From positions 20,902-84,901 of the forward strand of contig NZ_JADEXD010000004.1 of NCBI RefSeq assembly GCF_015207285.1: a DNA stretch of 64,000 nt. The letters run 5' to 3'. Source of the DNA: Tychonema sp. LEGE 07203 (GTDB lineage Bacteria; Cyanobacteriota; Cyanobacteriia; Cyanobacteriales; Microcoleaceae). The notes under the pieces are model-generated. The model saw only the letters and a list, made by a program, of their open reading frames with translations. It was not told where the DNA came from and searched no databases. The stretch's first letter is position 1; each line of letters opens with the position of its first letter. The translations under genes and the position numbers were made by a program. Below, one piece after another: positions 34,951 to 46,300 of the stretch.

Positions 34951-35303
34951 TCTAAGGCTCCTTTGCGCCATGCATATACAAGAGCAATAACGAGGATCGT
35001 GATAAAAAACAAGGCTTCGATGAAAGCCAAAAGTCCTAGCTGGTTGAAAGCAACCGCCCAAGGATACAGGAAGACGGTTTCTACGTCGAAGATGACGAAG
35101 ACCAAGGCGAACATATAATATCGGATGTTGAACTGAATCCAGGCTCCGCCGATCGGCTCGACACCAGATTCGTAGGTAGTGCGTCGGTCGTAGGGACGAC
35201 TTTTGGGCCGCAGTACCTTAGATGCCGTGAGGGCGAGGATAGGCACTAGGCTGGAAATTAGCAGGAAGCCTAAAAAATACTCGTAGCCGCTGAGTGCAAA
35301 CAC
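34941..35303 (-). CDS. ndhC: NDH-1 subunit C
   Basis: 120 aa with three membrane helices (about 7-27, 65-85, 90-110) and the signature [20 protein letters not shown] followed by [12 protein letters not shown]. First gene of ndhCKJ, starting with GTG at 35303. Part of the membrane arm near the quinone site. It is divergent from rubA across 160 bases, which must hold both promoters. Confidence 0.96.
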   Translation of the reverse strand: MFALSGYEYFLGFLLISSLVPILALTASKVLRPKSRPYDRRTTYESGVEPIGGAWIQFNIRYYMFALVFVIFDVETVFLYPWAVAFNQLGLLAFIEALFFITILVIALVYAWRKGALEWS

Positions 35304-35465
35304 GGTGAATAATTACTGCCTCTGTGAAAGGGTTTGTAACTCTATCTTTACATTATATGGATTTTGCGTAGCTAGAATTACGAATTAGTTGAGATTAATC
35401 GTCCATCTTCTGCAATAATTATTAATGTATATTTTTAAGATTAGCTTACTTACCCTTTTGGAGCT

Positions 35466-35801
35466 ATGAGCGATCCAGCCAGTGAGACTAAAACCCTCGA
35501 TCGGCACGAGTGCCGCGCCTGCGGCTACGTCTACGATCCGAAAAAGGGCAATCCTAAAATTGACATTGCTCCGGGGACGGCTTTTGAAGATTTGCCCCAA
35601 ACTTGGGTCTGTCCCGTGTGCGCCGCGCGCAAGTCGATGTTTCAAAATGTCGGTCAGCAGGATGGGGTTTCGGGATTTAAGGCAAATCAACGCTACGGTG
35701 TCGGTGTCAACGGCATGACTGAAGGTCAGAAAAGTTTGCTGATTTTTGGCGGCTTGGTCGTTGGTTTCTTGTTTTTACTTAGTATGTATGGTTTGCAGTA
35801 G
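35466..35801 (+). CDS. rubA: Membrane-anchored rubredoxin RubA
   Basis: 111 aa. The rubredoxin iron is held by CRACGY and CPVCAARK (four Cys, about residues 18-55). A linker leads to one C-terminal membrane helix ([20 protein letters not shown]), anchoring it in the thylakoid. In cyanobacteria and chloroplasts RubA is needed for photosystem assembly, and its gene precedes ycf48 and psbEFLJ, as here. ycf48 overlaps its stop by 14 bases. Confidence 0.95.
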   Translation: MSDPASETKTLDRHECRACGYVYDPKKGNPKIDIAPGTAFEDLPQTWVCPVCAARKSMFQNVGQQDGVSGFKANQRYGVGVNGMTEGQKSLLIFGGLVVGFLFLLSMYGLQ

Positions 35802-36801
35802 GACGATTGTGAGATTTTGGCAACGAATTGTAATGTTATTGGCGGCTGCGCTCATCTGTACGAGTTGCAGCACGATCGGTTCTTTGAGTTACAACCCTTG
35901 GCAGGTGATTTATTTGCCGACATCGGCAAATTTGCAGGATATTGCCTTTACGGGCAATCCTCAGCACGGCTGGGTGGTCGGTTCTGAAGCGACTCTATTT
36001 GAAACATCCGACGGCGGTACTAACTGGAAACAGATAGTTCTGGATATTGACGAGCCGAGGTCGCGTTTTTCTTCGGTGAGTTTTTCGGGTTCTGAAGGCT
36101 GGATTGTAGGTCAGCCTGCGGTTTTGCTCCGCACGGAGGACGAGGGCAAGTCTTGGACGCGGATTGCTTTGAACTCTCAGTTACCGGGTTCTCCAAGTAC
36201 GATCGCAGCTTTGGGCCCGAATTCGGCCGAGATGACGACGGATGTGGGGGCGATTTACCGGACTTCTGACGGTGGCAAAAGCTGGAAAGGAGTCGTTCAG
36301 GATTCCTTTGGGGTAGTTCGCAATATCAACCGTTCCCAAGACGGCCAATATGTTGCGGTATCCTCAAGGGGCAATTTCTATTCGGTGTGGAAACCCGGAC
36401 AAGAAGCTTGGGAACCTAGCAACCGCAACAGTTCTCGCCGCCTGCAAAATATGGGCTTTACCAAGGACGGGCGTTTGTGGATGCTCGCCCGCGGCGGTCA
36501 AATTCAGTTTGAGGATCCGGAGAGTGCTGAAGGTTGGGGAGAACCGTTTTTTCCCGATCGCCAGGCAAGTTGGGGTTTGCTAGATATGGCTTACCGAACT
36601 GAGAATGAAATTTGGGTTGCCGGCGGGGGCGGCAATTTGCTGGCCAGTTTTGATGGCGGGAAAACTTGGCAAAAAGACCGCGAAGTTGAGGATGTTCCCG
36701 CTAATTTTTACAAAATTGTGTTCATGGGCCCCGATCGCGGATTTGCGATCGGCGCAAACGGTACTCTACTGAAATATCAAGGTTCAGCGGAAGCTGCTTG
36801 A
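35788..36801 (+). CDS. ycf48: Photosystem II assembly factor Ycf48 (HCF136)
   Basis: 337 aa from the ATG at 35788, inside the end of rubA. A basic N-terminus and hydrophobic core lead to a lipobox-like LICTSC (Cys about residue 30), so it is probably a luminal lipoprotein. The rest is a seven-bladed propeller of BNR/sorting-nexin-like repeats, each with a [12 protein letters not shown] turn ([33 protein letters not shown]). It helps insert D1 into the early photosystem II reaction centre. Operon rubA-ycf48-psbEFLJ. Confidence 0.95.
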   Translation: MVCSRTIVRFWQRIVMLLAAALICTSCSTIGSLSYNPWQVIYLPTSANLQDIAFTGNPQHGWVVGSEATLFETSDGGTNWKQIVLDIDEPRSRFSSVSFSGSEGWIVGQPAVLLRTEDEGKSWTRIALNSQLPGSPSTIAALGPNSAEMTTDVGAIYRTSDGGKSWKGVVQDSFGVVRNINRSQDGQYVAVSSRGNFYSVWKPGQEAWEPSNRNSSRRLQNMGFTKDGRLWMLARGGQIQFEDPESAEGWGEPFFPDRQASWGLLDMAYRTENEIWVAGGGGNLLASFDGGKTWQKDREVEDVPANFYKIVFMGPDRGFAIGANGTLLKYQGSAEAA

Positions 36802-36857
36802 TAGTAGAATAGTAATAGAGATTGTCAGTCGATTTGTTGTTGAAAGGAGGATTCTAC

Positions 36858-37106
36858 ATGGCCGGTACAACTGGAGAACGTCCGTTTGGGGACATTATTA
36901 CAAGTATCCGTTATTGGGTAATTCACAGCATCACCATTCCGGCTTTGTTTATTGCTGGATGGCTGTTTGTCCAGACCGGTTTGGCTTACGATGCTTTTGG
37001 CACTCCTCGCCCCAACCAGTATTTCACAGAGCAGCGACAAGAAATACCGATTATCTCGGATCGCTTTGAAGCGAAAAAACAAGTAGATCAGTTCATTGCC
37101 AAGTAA
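36858..37106 (+). CDS. psbE: Cytochrome b559 alpha subunit
   Basis: 82 aa from the ATG at 36858 (AAAGGAGG 7 bases upstream; the frame extends further but lacks support). One membrane helix with the haem His in [19 protein letters not shown]. Luminal tail with the usual ITDRF-like [15 protein letters not shown]. With PsbF it binds the b559 haem in photosystem II. 56 bases after ycf48. Confidence 0.97.
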   Translation: MAGTTGERPFGDIITSIRYWVIHSITIPALFIAGWLFVQTGLAYDAFGTPRPNQYFTEQRQEIPIISDRFEAKKQVDQFIAK

Positions 37107-37126
37107 TTTAACAAGGAGTTGGAAAA

Positions 37127-37264
37127 ATGACTAGCAGAACGCCAAACAACGAGCCAATTTCGTATCCGATTTTTACGGTACGCTGGTTGGCAGTTCATAC
37201 TTTAGGTGTCCCAACAATTTTCTTTTTGGGCGCGATCGCCGCAATGCAATTTATTCAACCATAG
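37127..37264 (+). CDS. psbF: Cytochrome b559 beta subunit
   Basis: 45-aa single-helix protein, too short for a routine ORF scan. Sequence begins [20 protein letters not shown], and the haem His is in [26 protein letters not shown] precedes the ATG by 9 bases. It is the partner of PsbE. 20 bases separate it from psbE and 9 from psbL. Confidence 0.96.
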   Translation: MTSRTPNNEPISYPIFTVRWLAVHTLGVPTIFFLGAIAAMQFIQP

Positions 37265-37273
37265 GAGTTTACA

Positions 37274-37396
37274 ATGCCTGAACGCGTTCCTAATCCCAAC
37301 GAACAACCCGTAGAGTTAAATCGCACTTCCCTTTATTTGGGCCTGTTGATGGTTTTTACCCTGGGTATTTTGTTTTCCAGTTATTTCTTTAACTAA
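37274..37396 (+). CDS. psbL: Photosystem II protein L
   Basis: 40-aa single-helix subunit, starting [20 protein letters not shown] and ending [10 protein letters not shown], as in the PsbL family. It lies at the monomer interface near QA and is needed for quinone function. TAGGAG lies 7 bases upstream. Third of psbEFLJ. Confidence 0.96.
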   Translation: MPERVPNPNEQPVELNRTSLYLGLLMVFTLGILFSSYFFN

Positions 37397-37466
37397 CTGG
37401 TGACGCGAGTTTGATGTCCGCAGTTCGATCGAATTTGTTTTGCTGTGAATTAATGAGGTGATGGCT

Positions 37467-37589
37467 ATGTTTAGTGAAAGTGGCAGAATTCCTTTGTGGC
37501 TGGTAGCTACTGTCGCAGGCCTAGGTGTTCTGAGCATTGTGAGCCTTTTCTTCTACGGCGCTTATGCCGGTTTGGGTTCTTCGATGTAA
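37467..37589 (+). CDS. psbJ: Photosystem II protein J
   Basis: 40 aa from the second ATG (37467), which has GAGG at 8 bases; the first ATG (37461) is too close to it. It has [17 protein letters not shown] and [13 protein letters not shown], both PsbJ hallmarks. It affects QA/QB exchange. Last gene of the operon, followed by a strong terminator. Confidence 0.95.
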   Translation: MFSESGRIPLWLVATVAGLGVLSIVSLFFYGAYAGLGSSM

Positions 37590-37615
37590 GGAGAATCTCG
37601 CGTATTTTACGCCTC

Positions 37616-37645
37616 AAACCCCCCTTTTTTTGAAGGGGGGTTTTA
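37616..37645 (+). terminator. Terminator of psbEFLJ
   Basis: Stem AAACCCCCC / GGGGGGTTT with a 10-base T-rich loop, then TTAATTAT. It lies 26 bases after psbJ. Confidence 0.85.
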
Positions 37646-38184
37646 ATTATGCGAATTTGGTTGGTCAATCCGGGATAAATATTATAAAAAGTGTTGATTA
37701 TTTGGCAAGTTTGTGATAATAAACTGTTTTTGGTCAATAAACCTGTAGGGACGGGTTCACCAATCATATCGTGGACGGTTGCATCGGAATAATAAAATCG
37801 AGTCAACAGTCAGTAGGGGCGGTGCCTGTGAGTGCGGGCCCTCTTAACAGTCAACTCTCAACAGTCAACTCTCAACAGTCAACATCACCTGACGGTGTTA
37901 CCGGAAATGATATCACCCTCTCATATCATGTCCACACTACGAACCCACGAGAAAATCTCGCCCGAAACCGGGTTTCCTTCGAGAGATTTCGCCACCAAAC
38001 CGAGATTTTCCCAGAAACCCGGTTTCTGAACCCCTGGGGCAATCTCGCCCGAAACTGGGTTTATTTCGAGATATATCCATAAAAACTCGATTTTGGTCTC
38101 ATCGGGCTTGCTTTGGGAATTAGCCAAAAGTTGCGAGTAGAATAGTGCAAGAGCCGATCGCTCGATCGTAGTCCACAGCGAAAT
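37646..38184. repeat. Repeat-filled gap before the PBP gene
   Basis: About 540 bases without a gene. AACAGTCAACTCTC 14-mers (two heptamers) run at 37845-37882. Then come ACCGGAAATGATATCA (37889-37904) and three GAAACCGGGTTTC-family arms (37972-38060) with GAGATTTCG-like inserts. Confidence 0.55.
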
Positions 38185-40437
38185 ATGACCCCACCGCAGC
38201 CGCCCCGCAAACCTCAAACCGTCTTGGGTGCGATCACCCAAGCAGTCCAGACTATTGCCAAGGTTAATTTTAACCAGCTAGCCCTGAAACCGAATGCCAA
38301 AGTACCCGAACTGTGGGTACAAGATGCGGGTGCAGCTAAAGCTGAGGTTTATCCGCTATTGGGCGATCGATATTTGTTAGGTCGATCGTCCAAATCATCA
38401 GATATTGTAGTTCGCAATCCCGTTGTCAGTCACGTACACCTATCCCTATCGCGCGATACTCGGCGGCGGACTCCTTTTGTCATCAAAGATGAAGACTCAA
38501 CCAACGGCATTTACTCCGGCAAAAGGCGAGTCAAAAGTATGTCCCTGCGTCACGGAGACGTGTTCACCTTGGGCCCGCCGGAACTCGCCGCCGCCGTCAG
38601 AATTCAATTCGTATATCCGCCGCCTTGGTATTTGGAACTGGTACGTTACAGCTTTTACGGAATCAGCGGAATCACCGCTTTGATTGCCGTGTTGGTAGGC
38701 ATGGAATCGACAAAATTTCAAGTGCGGCCTCTGCCCAGAAGCATCAACGGCCCCGTAATTGTTTACGCCCGCGACGGACAAACTCCCCTGCGCCCTCCTC
38801 AGAACAACGCTCACGTAGAATTAAAGGAATTGCAGGATTTTTCGCCTTATTTATCCCAGGCGGTACTTGCTTCGGAAGACAGCCGCTACAATTGGCATTT
38901 GGGCGTAGATCCGATCGGGGTTTTGCGGGCACTGTTGACCAACGTGCGCGGGGGAGGAATTCGCGAAGGCGGCAGCACAGTGACGCAGCAGTTAGCGAGG
39001 AGTTTGTTTCGAGATTATGTCGGAACCCAAGATTCCGCCGGACGCAAATTGCGGGAAGCCGTAGTTGCGTTGAAACTGGAGAATTATTACAGCAAAGATG
39101 ACCTGTTGCTGACTTATTTGAATCGCGTGTTTTTGGGAATTGACCTGTACGGTTTTGAGGATGCGTCTCGGTTTTATTTTGCCAAGTCGGCGAAGGATTT
39201 AACTTTGTCGGAGGCGGCGACTTTGGCGGGTATTTTGCCCGCACCAAATAGTTTCAATCCGATTCAAAATTATCAGTTGGCGGTGCAGTATCGCGATCGG
39301 GTGATCGAACGGATGCGGGCAATGGGCTCGATTTCTCAGGAAGAAGCCGATCGCGCGAGGCGATCGAGAATTGATATCAATCCCAAAGCCCGCCAATACC
39401 TGCAAAGTACGATCGCGCCTTACTTCTACAATTATGTATTTGACGAATTAGAGTTTTTGCTGGGCGAGCAGCTAGCCAGAGAAGGCAATTTCATAGTAGA
39501 AACAGGCTTGAATCCCAGCCTGCAAAAAGTAGCCGAATCTTCCCTCAAAAATGCCGTAGAAAATGCCGGAGCCAGTGCAGGTTTTTCTCAAGGAGCCGTA
39601 GTAACTCTCAATACTGCCACCGGGGAAGTCTTAGCATTAGTTGGGGGCGTAAATTACCTGCAAAGTCAGTTTAATCGAGCTACCCAAGCATTGAGACAGC
39701 CCGGTTCTACATTTAAGATTTTTGCCTATACAGCCGCCCTAGAACGCGGAATTTCACCCACCAAAACCTATTCTTGCGAGCCGCTTTCCTGGGGCGGACA
39801 AAGTTACAGCGGCTGCGAAAGAACCAGCGGCAGTGCTGATATGTATCGGGGCATAGCACAGTCGGAAAATGCAATTGCTTTGAGAGTTGCACAAGATGTC
39901 GGTTTAGACAATGTAGTGGGAATGGCAAGACGTTTGGGAATTACATCTGGACTGCGTTCTTCCCCCGGTTTGGTGTTAGGTGAAAGTGAAGTTAACGTAT
40001 TACAATTAACGGGTGCATTCGGGGTTTTAGCGAACCGCGGTTTGGGCAACCGTCCCCACGTAATCAAGCGAATTATTGACAGCAGCGATTGCAAAGATCG
40101 AAATGATTTTAACAGTTGTCGGGTGATTTATGACTATCAAAAAGATAGCGTTGCCAACCGACAGTTAATTTCTGAAGGCGTAGCGGATACGATGACTGAT
40201 ATGCTGCAAGGTGTGGTGCGGGGAGGTACGGGCAGCAGCGCTGCTTTGGGTTTGGGAGAAGCTGGAAAAACAGGCACGACTAATGATAATAGAGATTTGT
40301 GGTTTGTCGGTTATATTCCGAGCCAGCAACTGGTAACGGGAGTTTGGTTGGGAAATGATGATAATTCTCCGACTGCCGGAGGTAGTGCAAATGCTGCTCA
40401 GTTGTGGGGGGAATATATGCGGCAAGTGGCGCGTTAA
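38185..40437 (+). CDS. FHA-domain class A penicillin-binding protein
   Basis: 750 aa. The N-terminal FHA domain (about 55-130; LGRSSKSSDIVVRNPVVSHVHLS) precedes one membrane helix (about 155-175). Glycosyltransferase-51 motifs are EDSRYNWHLGVDP and EGGSTVTQQLARSLF. The transpeptidase has the active Ser in RQPGSTFKIF, then QSENAIA (SxN) and GKTGTTND (KTG). It polymerises and cross-links peptidoglycan. The FHA module suggests control by a Ser/Thr kinase, plausibly one like that at 46625. This FHA-PBP architecture occurs in cyanobacteria. Monocistronic. Confidence 0.92.
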   Translation: MTPPQPPRKPQTVLGAITQAVQTIAKVNFNQLALKPNAKVPELWVQDAGAAKAEVYPLLGDRYLLGRSSKSSDIVVRNPVVSHVHLSLSRDTRRRTPFVIKDEDSTNGIYSGKRRVKSMSLRHGDVFTLGPPELAAAVRIQFVYPPPWYLELVRYSFYGISGITALIAVLVGMESTKFQVRPLPRSINGPVIVYARDGQTPLRPPQNNAHVELKELQDFSPYLSQAVLASEDSRYNWHLGVDPIGVLRALLTNVRGGGIREGGSTVTQQLARSLFRDYVGTQDSAGRKLREAVVALKLENYYSKDDLLLTYLNRVFLGIDLYGFEDASRFYFAKSAKDLTLSEAATLAGILPAPNSFNPIQNYQLAVQYRDRVIERMRAMGSISQEEADRARRSRIDINPKARQYLQSTIAPYFYNYVFDELEFLLGEQLAREGNFIVETGLNPSLQKVAESSLKNAVENAGASAGFSQGAVVTLNTATGEVLALVGGVNYLQSQFNRATQALRQPGSTFKIFAYTAALERGISPTKTYSCEPLSWGGQSYSGCERTSGSADMYRGIAQSENAIALRVAQDVGLDNVVGMARRLGITSGLRSSPGLVLGESEVNVLQLTGAFGVLANRGLGNRPHVIKRIIDSSDCKDRNDFNSCRVIYDYQKDSVANRQLISEGVADTMTDMLQGVVRGGTGSSAALGLGEAGKTGTTNDNRDLWFVGYIPSQQLVTGVWLGNDDNSPTAGGSANAAQLWGEYMRQVAR

Positions 40438-40490
40438 GTCAGTTGTTAGTTGTTAGTTGTTAGTTGTCCGTTGTTAGTTGTTAGTTGTTA
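40436..40490 (+). repeat. TTAGTTG heptamer array abutting the PBP stop
   Basis: About seven TTAGTTG heptamers begin at the stop codon of the PBP gene and run to the IS630 end, with one TCCGTTG variant. Confidence 0.6.
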
Positions 40491-41614
40491 TACCAATTTA
40501 ATGTGAAGTTGCATATAATAGAGAGATAGCTTTTATGGTGCGTTTATGAGTCGTAGTTTAAAAATCACAATAGAGGAAAGCGCAGAATTTTTAGAAAAAC
40601 AACTAAAAAATACTCGTACTGCCAGCCAAAAAGAACGAATACAAGTATTATGGTGGTTAAAAACAGGTCAAGTACAGGAGCATCAAGAATTAGCCCATCG
40701 TTTGGGCAGAGACAAATCTACCATAACAGGCGTGGTTACAAAAGTATCGACGGGGTGGATTATCGGAATTATTGTTGGTGAAAAAAGCCCCCGGACAAGT
40801 ACCCCACCTGACTGTGGAGGCATTAGCGGGACTTAAAGAACGTTTAGAAAAAGGAGTAGCTTTTAAAAGCTACGGAGAAATTGTTGAATGGCTCAAAAAA
40901 GAGTATAATCTACAACTGACTTATGCAACAGTTTATGCCTGGGTGCATAATCGCTTCCAAGCAAAACTGAAAGTGCCACGTCCGCAAAGTGCTTTACAGG
41001 ACGTAAAAGCAGTGGAACTTTTTAAAAAAACATCGTCCCAGCAGTCTTGACGCTTCAAAAATATTTTGGTAAGGGCAAAAGGCTACGATATTTGTGTGAA
41101 GATGAAACCCGTTTGGGATTGAAAACATTGACAGGAAAATTAATTACAGCTAAGGGGGTAAAACCAGTGGCTCCTATACTGTGGAAGCGTGAAAATTTTT
41201 GGTTGTATGGGGTAGTAGAACCATTGAGTGGCTGGCATTTTTGTCAAGAATATGCTGAGCTTAACGGCTCAGATTTTCAGCAATTTATTGACGCTCTGTC
41301 TAGAGAATTGGGCGAGGATATTGCCCTGATTCACATGGATAGAGCAGGTGCTCACATCACTAATGAACTTTCCTGGCCCGAAAATTTAATTCCTGTCTGT
41401 CAACCCTCACATAGTCCAGAACTTAATCCAATTGAAAGAGTCTGGGAATATATCAAGCAGCAACTTGTTGGAGAAGTTTTTACAACACTCGATCAATTGC
41501 GAGAGCGGCTGAAACAAGTTATTGAAAAAATCACTCCTGAGCAAATTAGTTCGTTATCATCTTACAAGTTTATTCTTGAAGCCCTATTCTATGCAGCTTC
41601 ATATTAAATTGGTA
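40491..41614 (+). mobile_element. IS630-family insertion sequence
   Basis: Terminal inverted repeats TACCAATTTAATGTGAAGTT (left) and the complement of its right copy match at about 23 of 25 positions (40491-40515 and 41590-41614). The ends carry the TA expected for IS630 insertion. One transposase gene, now in three frames, fills the element. It inserted downstream of the PBP gene beside a heptamer array. Confidence 0.85.
40546..41607 (+). pseudogene. IS630 transposase, frameshifted
   Basis: The N-terminal HTH (ELAHRLGRDKSTITGVV) is in the first frame. Near 40740-40750 the reading moves to a second frame (YRRGGLSELLLVKKAPGQVP) by what looks like a one-base change. At about 41022-41030 (CTTTTTAAAAAAACATCG) it moves -1 to the frame of the catalytic part (CEDETRLGLKTL, IHMDRAGAH, SPELNPIERVWEYIK: the DDE triad). 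The second shift lies on an A7 run and could be the programmed frameshift of IS630 elements; the first looks like damage. So the copy is probably inactive but recent. Confidence 0.8.
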
Positions 41615-41965
41615 TTACCGGATTTGATATGACTGCTGACTAATGACTGCTGACTAATGACTAATCTGCGTGAATCTGCGTCAATCCTTTGTCATCTGCG
41701 GTTAATACATTTTCTTTTTTTTTACCGCAGATGAGGGCAGATTAACAGGGATTAACGCTGATGAATTCTTTGAGTTCCAGTGGCACCGTCCATCCATCTG
41801 TTACTTTTGACTGGATTTGACAGTGCCTGTGCAACCGGAATTGATTACGCATTCAGACATTCAATCCCGATATTACCAATAAATTAACCGTAGATTTTTA
41901 GGGTTGGCGTTGCCGCTTTGTGTGATTGATTTTCATCATAATAAATTGTTGGACAAGTGAACCTC
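41615..41965. repeat. Gap with heptamers and a palindromic repeat
   Basis: 351 bases: TGACTGC/TGACTAA heptamers (41630-41664), then the palindromic ATCTGCGGTTAAT...ACCGCAGATG element (41660-41763) with a T-run in its loop, then GTGCAACCGGAATTGAT (41828-41844). No gene is present. Confidence 0.55.
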
Positions 41966-43297
41966 CTACAACTTTTGTTTGTAATATTCTCCTAACTGAC
42001 TAATGCCTTCTACCTGGTACTTTTTTTCTGCCACAGGTAACTCGATCGCAAATTCAGTTCCCTCGCCAACCGCAGTATTGCAACTCAACTTACCTCCATG
42101 AGTCTCTTCGACAATCTGGCGGGCGATCGCCAATCCCAACCCAGTGCCTTTTCCTACCGCCTTCGTTGTGAACAAATAATCAAAAATCTGCTGTTTGACT
42201 TCTGCTGTCATTCCCGCGCCGTTATCGGCAATTGTAATTTTGATGTGGCGATCGTCCAACATACTGGTACGAATCACTATCCTATTGGGATTGGCTTGGA
42301 TTTCCGCAAAACTGCGTCCTTGACTTGACTCTTCTAGGGCATCGATCGCATTTGCTAGCAAATTCATCAAAACTTGGTTGAGTTGACCGGGAAAGCATTC
42401 GATTTTCGGTAGATTCTCGTACTCTGTGACAACTTCGATCGCCGGACGGTGTTCGTTAGCTTTCAGCCGGTGGCGCAGAATTAACAAGGTGCTATCTAGC
42501 CCTTCGTACAGGTTGAAAAGTTGCTTGGTATTGCTATCGGAACGGGAGAAAATACGGAGACTTTGGCTGATCGATGTAATGCGAGATCCTCCATCTTCGA
42601 TCGCCTGAATTAACTTCGGTAAATCTTCTCGCACGTAATCGAGGTCGATCGCTTCTAATTCATCTTCAATTTCTGTACCGGGTTCAGGAAATTTCTCGCG
42701 ATAGAGATCGATGACACTCAATAAATCATGGATGTAGTCTTGAACAGCACCGACATTGCCCACAATACAACCGATCGGATTATTAATTTCATGGGCAACT
42801 CCAGCCACTAATTGCCCCAAAGCCGAAAGTTTCTCCTGTTGTACCAATTTCAATTGAGCCTGTTGCAATGCCTGGGTACGTTCTACTACTTGCTTTTCTA
42901 AACTATCCGTCAGCCATTTCAGCCGCCAGTGGATTTTCACCCGCGCTAGCACTTCCGCTTCTTCAAAGGGTTTGGTGATGTAATCGACAGCGCCTAACGA
43001 TAAGCCTTTGACTTTGTTTTCGGCATCGGCTAAAGCCGTCATGAAAATAACTGGAATTCCTTTAGTTGCAGGATTTTCCTGGAGGTGGCGACAGGTTTCA
43101 AAACCATTCATTTGCGGCATTTCAATGTCAAGCAAAATTAGTTCTGGTTGGTGGCGTTTCACTAGGGTGAGAGCATCTTCGCCATCAACGGCCATGCGGA
43201 CTTTATAGCCAGCAGCTTTTAAGGATTGAGACAACACAAATAAGTTGGTTTCATTGTCATCTACAATTAAGATAAACGGTCGGGTTGAGTATGGCAT
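41966..43297 (-). CDS. Receiver-histidine kinase protein
   Basis: 443 aa from the ATG at 43297; the frame runs to 43372, inside the upstream gene, but the receiver begins right after this Met. It has a receiver (about 7-125; phospho-Asp in LILLDIEMP), a coiled linker, and a kinase core with H-box [16 protein letters not shown] and ATP boxes DNGAGMT and [13 protein letters not shown]. No membrane helix, so cytosolic. It lies 26 bases after the hybrid kinase and probably accepts phosphate from it. Its C-terminal 0.4 kb is nearly identical to that of the kinase at 46625. Confidence 0.85.
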   Translation of the reverse strand: MPYSTRPFILIVDDNETNLFVLSQSLKAAGYKVRMAVDGEDALTLVKRHQPELILLDIEMPQMNGFETCRHLQENPATKGIPVIFMTALADAENKVKGLSLGAVDYITKPFEEAEVLARVKIHWRLKWLTDSLEKQVVERTQALQQAQLKLVQQEKLSALGQLVAGVAHEINNPIGCIVGNVGAVQDYIHDLLSVIDLYREKFPEPGTEIEDELEAIDLDYVREDLPKLIQAIEDGGSRITSISQSLRIFSRSDSNTKQLFNLYEGLDSTLLILRHRLKANEHRPAIEVVTEYENLPKIECFPGQLNQVLMNLLANAIDALEESSQGRSFAEIQANPNRIVIRTSMLDDRHIKITIADNGAGMTAEVKQQIFDYLFTTKAVGKGTGLGLAIARQIVEETHGGKLSCNTAVGEGTEFAIELPVAEKKYQVEGISQLGEYYKQKL

Positions 43298-43323
43298 AGG
43301 TGTCGGTTTCCGGTTCGAGGGTG

Positions 43324-46300
43324 TTAAGGAAGGTAGTGTTGGATAAATGCCCGCAATTGTTTGAGTTGACAAGCTTCGGCAAGGCGGATAAGTTCTCGGG
43401 TAAAGGCAGCCGTATTAGTATCTTGAATTTGCCCTGCAATTTCAATGATGCCATCAAGTTCTCCGTCTTCGGCTAACTCCAAGAGTTGATGCAAGATTGC
43501 GGGTTCGGGTGGCTGCATTCGATCGGGGGCAAGTTGAGGATTCTGCTTCTGTGGGTTATTTGCTTGATAAATCCAATCTAATTGTAGATATTTTTGCAAA
43601 AGTTCTAGCAAAATTTCGGCTTGCACTGGTTTGGGTAAGAAATCATTTCCCCCAGCATCTAAGCTTTTGTGGCGATCGATCTCGAAGACGCTAGCAGAGG
43701 AGACGATAACAATTTGGTTGTGCAGTTGGGGAGACGATCGCACTTTCTCTAAAAACTCAAACCCATCCATCACGGGCATCGCTAAATCAGTAATAATTAA
43801 ATCCGGCGAGAATTTCAAAGCTCCTTCGATACCTTCTTGTCCATTGTTAGCTTCGAGAATTTCAAAGCCGATGGGTTCTAGCAGGTTAACCAACACCGAA
43901 CGATTTTCCCAACGATCGTCTATGACGAGAATTTTGCATTTTGAACCTGCATAACCCTCGATCGCCCCTTGCGGCATCACTCTAGAAGAGGCTGCCCAAT
44001 TTTTAGCTTCAGGCAGTTCTAGTTCAAAGGAAAAGGTGCTGCCTTCGCCTAACACACTTTGAACGTCGATTTTGCTTTGCATCAACTCGATAATTTTGTG
44101 GGTAATTGCCAATCCCAATCCAGTTCCTTCAGCTTGCTTTTTGGTATCGCCGACTTGCTCAAAGGGGAGGAAGATTTTCTGGATTTGTTCTGGAGTCATA
44201 CCCACTCCAGTATCTTTTATCTGGAAGCGAATTTTGGGAGCGATGGATTCAATCTTAAAAGTAACGCTACCGATCTCGGTAAACTTGATGGCATTGCCCA
44301 GAAGGTTGATCAGAACTTGACGCAAACGTTTTTCATCGACACACACACCTATAGGTAATTTTTCGTCAACTTGAAAATCGAAGATAATCCCTTTTTCTTC
44401 CGCACGAATGCGATTAATTTCGACGACGCTTTGCAGCAAAGAAGGCAGGTGCAAGGCTGTGGGATGTAGTTCTAATTTTCTGGCTTCGATTTTGGCAAGC
44501 TCCAATACATCGTTAATTAGATTCAATAAGTGAGAACCGCATTGATAGATGATATCGATGCCGTTTTGCCCTTTTTGGGTGAGAGGTTCGCTGCGTTTTA
44601 AAATTTGGGCGTAGCCAAGAACACCATTGAGGGGAGTGCGTAATTCGTGGCTCATGTTGGCAAGGAATTCGCTTTTGGCTGCGTTGGCGCTGTCGGCAGT
44701 TTCTTTTGCTTGCTGAAGTTCTAAACTGGCTTGCTGAATTTCCTGAAATTTGTCTTGCAGAGCAATTGCCATGAGTTGGAAGTTACTAGACAGGGTGTTA
44801 ATTTCGGTAATTGAACTGGCTGGAATTTGTAGCGATTGTTGTTCTGTGAGTTTGTCGGGTAAATTGCTGGTGAGATTGGCAAGTTGCAGCAAGGGTTTGA
44901 CTAAACTGCTGCTAATATATTTTGCCAAAACAGGTGCCAGAATTGCGATCGCCATCAGAATAGCGAAGCTTTTGGTATAAATTCCATCGAGTGCTGCCAG
45001 ATGGGGAGCGTTGGCTTCTTCGATCGCCATTATCCAGGGAAGATTGCCGCCAATCGCGCTCTTGTACACGTAAAATGACTTTCTCCAGCGCACGACTTTA
45101 GCCATTTTGGGAATATTCGGTATCCAAATGTGGGTGTTTCGATCGATCGGGTAGATTTCACCGTTTTTATCTCGATCGAAGGGTTGCCCTACCTTCAGCT
45201 CGTCGCGAGTGCTAGCAATCACCCGATCTTGGATATCTAGTAAACTCACCAGCCGAGTCGATCGGCTTGTCGATGGGATTTGACTCTCTAGCCACCTTTG
45301 TTTCACGGTATTTACATCGATTTCTGCAACAATTTGACCTACTAGGCTGTCGCCCTGCAAAATAGGTACTGTCTGAAAGATTGTCGGTGCGTTGGATATC
45401 GCCATCACCTCAGAAAGTATTGGCTGTTTTGCTTTCAGTAAAGCCGGAAACGGAAAATTGTCCAGTTGAGCAGCATTTTCAGTAACGTTTTTGTCCTGGG
45501 TGGAATTGACAATCTTTCCGTCTGTATTTGTAATGTAGAGATGGCGAAACTCGGAAATTGTTTGTTGAGCAATTTTAATTTTTTCCTGTATTTGGGAACG
45601 GTCTGATGGATTGCGGTCTTGAACGCTAAATGCTAGTGATTGCATTTTTTCCAGACTTTGTTTGTGCCAGTTCAGCAAATCGCTACTAATATTTTGTCTG
45701 GTGTCTTCTAGATGAACTAAAACGTTTTTTTCTTGAACGGAAGTGGCATCCTGACAGTTCCAAACAGTCAGTACCAGTGCTGGCAGCAAGACAAAGGCTA
45801 CTAGCAAATTGAGGAGGGTTTGTTCAAAGGCATGAGTTTCGATAGTGTTGACGCGCAGCCACTTGGTAATGGGCGTGTGAGTCAAAATCAAACTGGCAAT
45901 CAGGCTATTACAAATTTGATTGACGGGATTTTTGAAGGAAATTAATAAAACAGTTTGAGGGGGGATTTCACCGACAACAGCATAGAGTAACCAAAGCAGG
46001 GGAAATCCGATAATTCCCCAATAAAAAACATCGAGAAGTAATAAGTTGCTGCTGCGGTGTCGCAGTCCCCAACCCACAAAAATCGCTTCCAGAGTGTAGA
46101 GAATAAAGCCATAGGGATGGTGCCACAGCAAAATTGTATAGAAGCTGGAAATTGCGGCGGCGATCGCGCCCCAACCAAACCCGTACAGCCTGACAACCAA
46201 CATGACAAAAATACTGCCAAATAGCCAGTCTATATGGAGGATGATGGGGATTTTGAAGTAATTGCCCGCATACCCTGCCAATAGCAGAGAAAGTAAAACA

